In this document: piece by piece, positions 1-5,494 of the stretch
How the letters are laid out: every line of letters begins with the position of its first letter
How positions within the stretch are numbered: position 1 is the first letter of the stretch
Assembly (NCBI GenBank): GCA_025929125.1
Contig: JAICMT010000063.1
Span: forward strand, 1-7,567
Reading direction: 5' to 3'
DNA length: 7,567 nt
Origin: Acidobacteriaceae bacterium
GTDB lineage: Bacteria > Acidobacteriota > Terriglobia > Terriglobales > Acidobacteriaceae
Translations under genes and position numbers: made by a program
Notes under the pieces: model-generated
What the model was told of the DNA's origin: nothing
Seen by the model: the letters and a program-made list of their open reading frames with translations, nothing else
Database searches by the model: none

Positions 1-792
1 CCCGGCGAGGCGAAGCGGGACTGGGAGATCGTGTGCGAACTTGCTCGTCGTCTGGGCCGCGGGCAGTTCTTCGAGTTTCACTCCAGCCGGGATATCTTCG
101 ACGAGCTACGTCGCGCCTCAAAGGGCGGTGTTGCCGATTATGCCGGCATCACATGGGAGAAGATCGACCGCCAAAGCGGGGTCTTCTGGCCCTGCAAGAC
201 GGAAGACGATCCTGGAACCCCGCATCTGTTCACTGAGCGCTTCGCTCACAAGGATGGACTCGCGCGCTTCCATCCGATCGTTTACACGCCGGCCGCCGAA
301 GAGCCTAACGAAGCTTTTCCTCTACGCCTCACCACCGGACGCGTGGTGTACCACTACCTCAGCGGCAATCAGACTCGCAGGCTGGGATTTCTCAATAGCC
401 AGGCACCTGAGCCGTGGGTAGAGATCCACCCCAGCGCAGCATCGCGATTCGGCATCGCCCACGATGAGCGGGTTCGTGTCCGCACACCGCGAGGACACAT
501 GGAGTTGAAAGCCGTGGTGGCGCCAACAATTCGGCCTGACACCATTTTTATCCCGTTCCACTACGGCCATGAGGGTGCGGTCAATCAGTTGACCAACCCT
601 GCCGTAGAGCCAACCGTCAAGATTCCCGAATACAAGGTCTGTGCCGCCACGGTGGAACGCATCGATTCACCATTATCATCTTCACCTCAGCGTGCAACCG
701 AAAACCTCACCCCGGAGAATTCTCCTCGCATGTTTCCCTATACCGTAGGCGAAACAAAAGGGCCGGCTGAACAACACGGCAAGCAACACTAA
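1..792 (+). CDS. Molybdopterin (bis-MGD) oxidoreductase catalytic subunit, C-terminal part; nitrate reductase/formate dehydrogenase type
   Basis: The reading frame is open from base 1, so the gene starts outside the window. Only the last ~263 residues are seen. The segment from about base 313 to 660 has the look of the molybdopterin-dinucleotide-binding C-terminal domain. It opens with a beta strand and LTTGRVVYHY, followed by NQTRR, an EPWVEIHP segment, a 'GI...D..RVRVRTPRG' beta-barrel turn, 'FIPFHYG', and a conserved end with 'LTNPAVEPTVKIPEYKVCA'. This ending is typical of assimilatory nitrate reductases (NasC/NarB) and related formate dehydrogenases. The metal-ligand residue and any N-terminal [4Fe-4S] site or Tat signal lie upstream, so substrate cannot be decided. 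After base 661 comes a ~45-residue Ser/Pro/Glu-rich tail that is not part of the fold. The next gene encodes its likely FeS partner, 18 bases downstream. Family assignment is confident; the substrate is open. Confidence 0.88.
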   Translation, partial: PGEAKRDWEIVCELARRLGRGQFFEFHSSRDIFDELRRASKGGVADYAGITWEKIDRQSGVFWPCKTEDDPGTPHLFTERFAHKDGLARFHPIVYTPAAEEPNEAFPLRLTTGRVVYHYLSGNQTRRLGFLNSQAPEPWVEIHPSAASRFGIAHDERVRVRTPRGHMELKAVVAPTIRPDTIFIPFHYGHEGAVNQLTNPAVEPTVKIPEYKVCAATVERIDSPLSSSPQRATENLTPENSPRMFPYTVGETKGPAEQHGKQH

Positions 793-810
793 CGAGAGGC
801 AGATCACGCG

Positions 811-1428
811 ATGTCTATTGATACGCTGTTCGTCGATCCATCCCGCTGCATCGGCTGCCGAGCCTGTGAAGCCGCCTGCCGGGAGTGTGACTCCCACAAA
901 GGGGAGAGCATGATCATGGTCGATTTCATCGACCGCGGCCTCAGCGTAGCGACACAGCCAACCGTCTGCATGCATTGTGAATCGCCGGTGGCTCCCTGCG
1001 CGCAGGTCTGCCCCGTGCTGGCGATCATGATCACTCCAGAGGGAGTGGTTCAGCAGGCCGATGCCTCGCGGTGTATCGCCTGTCGTAACTGCGTGTATGC
1101 CTGCCCGTTCGGCGTACCCAAAATCGACCTCAGTGCAAGGCTGATGAAAAAATGCAATCTTTGCTACGATCGCACTTCCCAGGATCTACAACCCTGGTGC
1201 GCGCAGGCCTGTCCTACTGACGCACTCTGGTACGGCACATACGAGCAGTTCGCCCAGGAGCGGAAGGGAGCAGCTGTGCGACAGACCGATTTCGGCACCC
1301 AGACCGTGCGCACACGTGTTTACCATGTGCTTCCGGCAGAAGACTCTCGACTGCAGGTCCAGACGGATTCAGGTGGCGCCGTTCGCGCAGGCGAAGTTTC
1401 TCAAGAGGAGGAGCCGTGGGTTCTATGA
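811..1428 (+). CDS. Four-cluster [4Fe-4S] ferredoxin-type electron-transfer subunit (DmsB/FdhB-like)
   Basis: This 205-residue protein has 16 cysteines arranged for four [4Fe-4S] clusters: C13-C16-C19-C23, C53-C56-C63-C67, C88-C91-C94-C98 and C115-C118-C130-C134. The spacing is that of beta subunits of the DMSO reductase superfamily (DmsB, NrfC, FdhB, PsrB), which carry electrons between a molybdoenzyme and a membrane quinone site. No cluster cysteine is missing. No signal peptide is seen, as expected for a subunit that stays cytoplasmic or is exported together with a Tat-carrying partner. The last ~45 residues (after about 160) are variable and polar. A GAGAGG Shine-Dalgarno site (794-799) lies 11 bases before ATG 811. 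The gene sits between the molybdoenzyme and the Rieske gene and overlaps the latter, which points to one transcript and one electron-transfer chain. The family is certain; the redox partner comes from context. Confidence 0.92.
   Translation: MSIDTLFVDPSRCIGCRACEAACRECDSHKGESMIMVDFIDRGLSVATQPTVCMHCESPVAPCAQVCPVLAIMITPEGVVQQADASRCIACRNCVYACPFGVPKIDLSARLMKKCNLCYDRTSQDLQPWCAQACPTDALWYGTYEQFAQERKGAAVRQTDFGTQTVRTRVYHVLPAEDSRLQVQTDSGGAVRAGEVSQEEEPWVL
1406..1411 (+). promoter_or_regulatory. Shine-Dalgarno site of the Rieske gene, inside the upstream CDS
   Basis: AGGAGG lies within the end of the four-cluster ferredoxin gene. It is 4 bases from a GTG at 1416 and 13 bases from an ATG at 1425 that overlaps the upstream stop (ATGA). 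The GTG spacing is slightly short and the ATG spacing long, so the site does not settle the start on its own. Confidence 0.6.
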
Positions 1429-1949
1429 ACGAACTAACCAATCGGAACTATTCCGACGATGAGGTTTCAGAGCAGAAGCAATGGCAATCGGAGTTTCCCT
1501 ATCACTGGGATGCCGATGAGTTGACCTCCCGCCGCGATCTTCTTCAATTTGCGGTGTATGCCTCCGGAACGCTGTTTCTCGGTACTGCGCTTCTCGCGTT
1601 ACTGCGCCGATTCCTCCCGGTGCGAGAAACGGCTGCGAAGGAGATCGCACGGATTACCGAAATACCGCACGATGATGCTGTTTACTTCCACTATCCGGGG
1701 CCGGAAGACCAGGCGATGCTTCTTCGTCTGGAGAGCGAACGTTTTGTCGCGTACAGCCAGACGTGCACGCACCTGTCCTGTTCCGTGTACTACCAGAAGG
1801 ACCAGAACCGGCTGTTCTGCCCCTGCCACGAGGGCGTCTTTGATACCAGGACCGGTGAGCCTGTCGCTGGTCCGCCAGTGCGTCCGCTCTCCCGAATTAC
1901 GCTTCAGGCGAATGGCGACAAGCTCTACGCGATCGGAGTGGAACCATGA
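1416..1949 (+). CDS. Rieske [2Fe-2S] protein with Tat-type N-terminal membrane anchor
   Basis: The product is 177 residues from GTG 1416; ATG 1425 would remove three. Residues 38-66 form a twin-arginine-like anchor: SRRDLL is followed by a hydrophobic stretch (about 42-63) and then RR. This is the usual arrangement for quinol-oxidising Rieske proteins, which are sent folded through Tat and stay anchored. The globular domain has both cluster boxes: C117-T-H119 with C122, and C135-P-C137-H138. Cluster ligands are therefore C117, H119, C135 and H138, and C122 and C137 form the expected disulfide. The second box reads CPCHEGVFD, so the Ser and Tyr found in high-potential Rieske proteins (CPCHGS.Y) are replaced by Gly140 and Phe142. 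That predicts a lower midpoint potential. No cytochrome b gene is next to it. Its neighbours are an FeS subunit of a molybdoenzyme (upstream, overlapping) and a small membrane protein (downstream, ATGA overlap), so it probably serves that complex and not a bc1 complex. Confidence 0.92.
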   Translation: MGSMNELTNRNYSDDEVSEQKQWQSEFPYHWDADELTSRRDLLQFAVYASGTLFLGTALLALLRRFLPVRETAAKEIARITEIPHDDAVYFHYPGPEDQAMLLRLESERFVAYSQTCTHLSCSVYYQKDQNRLFCPCHEGVFDTRTGEPVAGPPVRPLSRITLQANGDKLYAIGVEP

Positions 1950-2248
1950 CCACGCCTCTTCGGACCCAAGCGCCCACCTTTCGAGAGCAACCAAAGCGCG
2001 CCGTTCCCCCGCCTGGAGAGGCAGGGTTGGTCGGCGCAGCCTTGATGATAGGTATCCTCCTACTGGCTCTCCAGCTCTGGATCCTTACGGTAGCGCTCGA
2101 AGAGTTTCAAAGGCACAACGATGAGCGAACTTATATCCTGGCCGGCATCTCCGCAGTTATCTTCGCAGGCGGACTGTCAGTGCGCTGGCTGCTCAGGCGA
2201 ACGCCTTCCATCCGGCGAACGTCTGTCTCTCGAAGGGACTCCAATTGA
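1946..2248 (+). CDS. Small membrane protein with two transmembrane segments, unknown function
   Basis: The 100-residue product has two clear hydrophobic segments, about residues 27-50 and 63-83. They are joined by a charged loop (EEFQRHNDER) and flanked by basic ends (RTQ..FREQPKR at the N-terminus, RRTPSIRR.SVSRR at the C-terminus). The positive-inside rule puts both ends in the cytoplasm. There is no signal peptide, no Cys, and no histidine in either membrane segment, so it should not bind heme or FeS. Its ATG overlaps the Rieske stop (ATGA, 1946-1949), which implies translational coupling and the same transcript. By position it could be a membrane anchor or assembly subunit of the molybdoenzyme/Rieske complex. 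I do not firmly recognise the family; it may be one of the short uncharacterised families (possibly DUF6755) found beside Rieske genes, which I could not verify. It is the last gene of the operon. Confidence 0.78.
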   Translation: MTTPLRTQAPTFREQPKRAVPPPGEAGLVGAALMIGILLLALQLWILTVALEEFQRHNDERTYILAGISAVIFAGGLSVRWLLRRTPSIRRTSVSRRDSN

Positions 2249-2537
<289 letters not shown>

Positions 2538-2586
2538 TCAGGCCAGGCGTGTGCCGCGTCGATCACCTTCGCCGCACAACTCCTTA

Positions 2587-2615
2587 GTTATAGCAAACCG
2601 CAAGACCAGGGTCAA
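2587..2615 (-). promoter_or_regulatory. Sigma70-type promoter for tRNA-Asn
   Basis: On the minus strand there is a -35 box TTGACC (2615-2610), a spacer of exactly 17 bases, and a -10 box TATAAC (2592-2587). Each hexamer matches the consensus at five of six positions. Transcription would start near 2580, giving a leader of about 43 bases before the mature tRNA 5' end at 2537. It lies in the gap between the phosphoesterase stop and the tRNA, facing the tRNA. Confidence 0.75.
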
Positions 2616-2693
2616 AGTCCAATCCGCGGACCAGATACCCATCTCTGGGCGATTAACTGACTGGTGCGGTATTCAAATCCGACGACTGAGCCC

Positions 2694-3170
2694 TCACTCC
2701 AGCGAAAGGATCCGCACTCGAATCTGCCGGTCCGCTACAACCGCTCGCGCCATCGTGACCGGAAGTTGAAACCGCTTCGGACCCGCACTTCCGGGATTCA
2801 CATACACTACGCCGTCGCGCTCCTGCACCTCCGCGCGGTGCGAGTGCCCATACACGACCGCACTGATTCCCGCTTCGGCCGGAACTACATCCAGATCCTG
2901 GATTGCGTGCAACAGATAAAACAGGCAGCCCCCCAACTCGACCACTTCGGTGGTCGGAAGTCGGGCACACGCGCCGGAGACGTCCACATTGCCGCGAATG
3001 GCGGTGACCGGCGCAATGCTGCGTAAGTTCTCTAGAATCGCGATATCGCCAACGTCTCCAGCATGCAGAATGTGATCCACTCCGGCGAGCGCCTCCACCG
3101 CCTCGGGCCGGAGCAGCCCGTGAGTGTCGGAGATAATTCCAATCTGCAGCGGAGGCTCCGGCGTGCTCAC
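2694..3170 (-). CDS. Metallophosphoesterase, YfcE/MJ0936 family phosphodiesterase
   Basis: This 158-residue protein shows the calcineurin-like metallophosphoesterase motifs in order: D15-T-H17 (SDTHG), G38-D39 (HAGDVGD), G60-N61 (RGNVD), H88 (LLHA), G108-H109-S-H111, and NPGS at 125-128. These residues bind two metal ions, usually Mn or similar, and hydrolyse phosphodiester bonds. The true substrate of this family in cells is poorly known. The length fits the short YfcE-like branch (about 155-185). The motif at H88 reads LHAI where many members have a second His two residues on. No signal peptide or membrane segment is present, so it is cytoplasmic. The start is GTG at 3170, overlapping the permease stop as GTGA (3167-3170), with GGTGAG six bases before it; this implies translational coupling to the permease gene. 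No terminator is evident after the stop. Confidence 0.9.
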   Translation of the reverse strand: MSTPEPPLQIGIISDTHGLLRPEAVEALAGVDHILHAGDVGDIAILENLRSIAPVTAIRGNVDVSGACARLPTTEVVELGGCLFYLLHAIQDLDVVPAEAGISAVVYGHSHRAEVQERDGVVYVNPGSAGPKRFQLPVTMARAVVADRQIRVRILSLE

Positions 3171-4045
3171 GCAGCACTCACCGCAGAACGAAGCCGAGGA
3201 TCCAGCAGGTCGCGCAGGGCGTCGCCGATGAAGTTAAAGGAGAGGACCGCCAGGATCACCGCGATGGCCGGAAATACCGTCAGGTGTGGAGCGTCGAAGA
3301 GGTGCGACCGAGCATCGTTGAGCATGGAACCCCAGCTTGGCGCGGGCGGAGGAATTCCTAAGCCCAGAAAGCTCAGTGTCGCTTCAGCCAGAACTGCGCC
3401 TGCCATTCCGATCGCCGCCTGCACCAGTACGGGCTGCACAATATTTGGCAGGATATGCAACGCAAGGATGCGCAGGTCGGAAGCCCCCAGCGCACGTGCG
3501 GCTTCCACAAACTCACGCTCCTTAATCGCCATCACCTGCGCTCGTATCAGCCGGGCATATCCCACCCAACCCGAGAGCGCCAGCGCCAACACCAGATTCA
3601 GCAGGCCTGGCCCGACGAACGCGACAAATGCAATAGCCAGCAGAATTCCCGGTAAGGCGAGAAATGCGTTACTTACGTAAACATTCAGAACGGTGTCGGT
3701 TAGCCCGCCATAGAACCCCGATGCAAGCCCTGCGAGAGTTCCCAGCAGCAGCGAAAGACCCACCACCGATACTGCCACCGACATGGAGATCCGCGCGCCG
3801 TAAATTGTCCTGGACAAAATGTCGCGGCCCAGCTCATCTGTGCCGAACCAATGCTGATGGCTGGGCGGCAGCAGTCTGGCTGCCAGATTCAGTTGCGCCG
3901 GATCATGCGGCGAGAGCCAGGGCGCGAATGCGCCGCAAACAGTGAACAGCAGCGCGAGCGCCAGCCCAGCTACCGCCAAAGGCTGTTGTCTTGCGGTGCG
4001 GTACATGACAGATAAACTCTGACCTCTTTGTTTACTCCCGGCCAT
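3167..4045 (-). CDS. Peptide/nickel-type ABC transporter permease, DppC/OppC family
   Basis: The 292-residue product is a full-length inner-membrane permease of the DppC/OppC family, which imports di- and oligopeptides (or nickel and related solutes) with a DppB partner, one or two ATPases and a binding protein. An N-terminal OppC-type membrane segment (about 22-44) is followed by the family signature FGTDELGRDILSR (67-79). Several hydrophobic helices follow (about 86-110, 125-147, 148-163, 203-228, 256-275). The EAA loop that contacts the ATPase is seen at E181-A-A-(x3)-G187, ending in LPN (199-201), and the typical ATLSFLGLG and PSWG motifs lie at 222-239. ATG 4045 has GGTGAG just upstream; Met14 is a weaker alternative start. 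The gene leads a two-gene minus-strand unit with the phosphoesterase. No DppB, ATPase or binding-protein gene is adjacent, since wcaI diverges 61 bases away, so its partners must be encoded elsewhere. Solute specificity cannot be told. Confidence 0.92.
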   Translation of the reverse strand: MAGSKQRGQSLSVMYRTARQQPLAVAGLALALLFTVCGAFAPWLSPHDPAQLNLAARLLPPSHQHWFGTDELGRDILSRTIYGARISMSVAVSVVGLSLLLGTLAGLASGFYGGLTDTVLNVYVSNAFLALPGILLAIAFVAFVGPGLLNLVLALALSGWVGYARLIRAQVMAIKEREFVEAARALGASDLRILALHILPNIVQPVLVQAAIGMAGAVLAEATLSFLGLGIPPPAPSWGSMLNDARSHLFDAPHLTVFPAIAVILAVLSFNFIGDALRDLLDPRLRSAVSAA

Positions 4046-4106
4046 CTCTCACCCTGTTTATCATAGGAAGCTGGGCGCGTGGCGTCGCCGCTGACGAAAG
4101 GCATGA
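4046..4106. promoter_or_regulatory. Divergent intergenic region between permease and wcaI
   Basis: These 61 bases must hold the 5' signals of both divergent units. An AT-rich block at 4057-4065 offers a -10-like TATCAT on the plus strand (4059-4064) and TATGAT on the minus strand (4065-4060), overlapping each other. Neither has a convincing -35 at 16-18 bases, and the minus-strand one would leave a very short leader. I list it as a possible shared promoter zone only. Confidence 0.35.
4096..4101 (+). promoter_or_regulatory. Shine-Dalgarno site supporting the TTG start of wcaI
   Basis: GAAAGG ends five bases before TTG 4107. An in-frame TGA occupies 4104-4106, so the frame cannot start earlier. 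The nearby ATG at 4103 is out of frame and only one base from this site, so it is badly placed for initiation. Confidence 0.6.
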
Positions 4107-5405
4107 TTGAAACTCCTGATCTACGGACTGAATTACTCGCCTGAGCTGACCGGCATCGGGAAATACACCGGTGAGATGGCGGCTTGGCTGGCCGAACGTG
4201 GCCATGAGGTCCGTGTGGTCACCGCACCACCGTACTACCCCGCCTGGACCATCCGCGAGGACTACCGCGGCGCTTTTTATCGCACCGAAGAGCGGCCAGG
4301 CGAACCGATTGTTTACCGAACCCCTCTCTACGTACCGCAGCGTCCTACCGGGCTCAGGCGCATTGTGCACCTCATGTCGTTTGTTCTGGGCAGCCTTCCC
4401 GTCATGCTGCGCCAGATGTACTGGCAGCCGGATGTTGTCTTCACGGTCGAGCCCACCTTCTTCTGTACTCCTCTCACATTGTTCGTTGCGAAGAGTGCAG
4501 GAGCCGCTTCCTGGCTGCATGTCCAGGACTTTGAAGTGGACGCCGCCTTCGAACTCGGCCTGCTCCCAGCGCAGGGCCCGATTCACAATGCTGCGCTGCG
4601 CATTGAAAACTTTTTCATCTACGCGTTCGATCGCGTCTCCGGCATCTCTCCTCGGATGGTGGACCGCGCTATCAGCAAAGGGATTCCGCCCGAGCATGCC
4701 ATTCTGTTCCCCAACTGGGTAGACGTGCAGGCTATTCACCCGTTGCCGGCGGAGAGCAGGTTTCAGAACCAAATTCTGCAGGATCTCGCTCTCAAGACGC
4801 CTTCCATCATGGACAAGCTGATACTGCTGTACTCCGGCAATATGGGGGCAAAGCAGGGTTTGGAGCGCCTTGGCCCGCTCGCAGACTCCTTCCGTCAGGA
4901 CGACCGGGTTCACTTTATTTTTTGTGGCGACGGGGCCTTGCGTAATCGGCTGGAGACCTCCGTGCGCGACCTCCCGAACGTTTCGCTGCTCCCTCTCCAG
5001 CCGCTGGACCGACTGAATCACCTCCTCAATGCTGCGGACATCCACTTGCTTCCACAGCGCGCCAGCGCAGCCGATCTGGTGATGCCCTCTCGGCTGAGCG
5101 CCATGCTGGCCAGCGGACGCCCTGTCATCGCAACCGCGCATCCGGGCACGCAGATAGCGACCGTCCTGGAGGGGCGCGGTGTGATTGTCCCTACAGATGA
5201 GCCTGAAGCGTTGCACAACGCCGTCCGGATGCTCATGGATTGCCCCCAACTCCGGTCCAGGCTAGGCTGTGCCGCTCGAGAATATGCCGTAGAGCACCTG
5301 AGCAAACATGCGATTCTGTCCGAGTTTGAAAGTCATCTGCAACGCCTGATCGAACGCTCTGGGGTAGCGGGACGCCAGAATGCGCCTATGGCCGCTGCCA
5401 CGTAG
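4107..5405 (+). CDS. wcaI: WcaI-type glycosyltransferase (GT4 family, colanic acid/exopolysaccharide)
   Basis: The 432-residue product is a GT-B fold glycosyltransferase. Its N-terminal half has the acceptor-side glycine-rich loop TGIGKYTGEMAAWL (15-28) and the WcaI-like segment VVTAPPYYP (37-45). The C-terminal half has YSGNMGAKQGLE (242-253), CGDG (273-276) and the donor-site block HLLPQRASAADLVMPSRL (313-330), continuing through MLASGRPVIATA (333-344). These match WcaI of the colanic acid pathway, where the enzyme is assigned as a sugar transferase, probably fucosyl, acting on the lipid-linked repeat unit at the cytoplasmic face of the inner membrane. There is no signal peptide. The gmd and fcl genes just downstream make GDP-L-fucose, which fits a fucosyl donor, but donor and acceptor remain inferred. 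Translation starts at TTG 4107, directly after an in-frame TGA. The family call is strong; the exact transfer reaction is not. Confidence 0.88.
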   Translation: MKLLIYGLNYSPELTGIGKYTGEMAAWLAERGHEVRVVTAPPYYPAWTIREDYRGAFYRTEERPGEPIVYRTPLYVPQRPTGLRRIVHLMSFVLGSLPVMLRQMYWQPDVVFTVEPTFFCTPLTLFVAKSAGAASWLHVQDFEVDAAFELGLLPAQGPIHNAALRIENFFIYAFDRVSGISPRMVDRAISKGIPPEHAILFPNWVDVQAIHPLPAESRFQNQILQDLALKTPSIMDKLILLYSGNMGAKQGLERLGPLADSFRQDDRVHFIFCGDGALRNRLETSVRDLPNVSLLPLQPLDRLNHLLNAADIHLLPQRASAADLVMPSRLSAMLASGRPVIATAHPGTQIATVLEGRGVIVPTDEPEALHNAVRMLMDCPQLRSRLGCAAREYAVEHLSKHAILSEFESHLQRLIERSGVAGRQNAPMAAAT

Positions 5406-5494
5406 AATGTGGTGAGCACAATCCGTCCTCCTCATAGAACCCTGAGAATCAGATCCGGTTTCTGCTGCGGTAGGCGCCCAACAGGGAGAGTTGA
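5406..5494 (+). other. Short gap between wcaI and gmd; no clear promoter or terminator
   Basis: These 89 bases separate two genes of the same pathway. I see no stem followed by a T run and no well-spaced -35/-10 pair. Read-through from wcaI into gmd is the simplest reading. Confidence 0.4.
5483..5490 (+). promoter_or_regulatory. Shine-Dalgarno site supporting the TTG start of gmd
   Basis: AGGGAGAG precedes TTG 5495 by four bases, and the GGGAG core by about six. An in-frame TGA (5492-5494) sits directly before this TTG, so no upstream start is possible in the frame. The Gmd N-terminus ([13 protein letters not shown]) begins right after it, which confirms the start. Confidence 0.7.

Noticed and set aside
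1549..2124. 191-residue plus-strand frame overlapping the Rieske gene
   Set aside because: It is Arg/Ser-rich out-of-frame sequence over the conserved Rieske domain; the Rieske frame is unambiguous.
2631..2648. CCAGA...TCTGG hairpin as terminator for the phosphoesterase gene
   Set aside because: It has only five base pairs with an eight-base loop and no T run on the minus strand.
2674..2675. Possible loss of function of the phosphoesterase from the altered motif near H88
   Set aside because: All other metal-binding motifs are present, and I believe a single His at this place occurs in many short YfcE-like proteins, so inactivation is not supported.
2672..2679. T-loop-like TTCAAATC, possible tRNA remnant or integration scar
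   Set aside because: The flanking bases do not form a T stem and no acceptor or anticodon arm is present. No integrase or duplicated tRNA end is seen nearby.
2551..2769. 72-residue plus-strand frame across the tRNA promoter and phosphoesterase end
   Set aside because: It runs through a promoter on the other strand and over the 3' end of a real gene, with no domain and no convincing ribosome site.
2653..3177. 174-residue minus-strand frame overlapping the phosphoesterase
   Set aside because: It is low-complexity and Arg/Gly/Ser-rich; the other minus-strand frame carries all metallophosphoesterase motifs.
4032..5249. 405-residue minus-strand frame opposite wcaI
   Set aside because: It lies wholly antisense to a clearly recognised glycosyltransferase gene and has no recognisable domain; it is a codon-bias shadow of the GC-rich gene.
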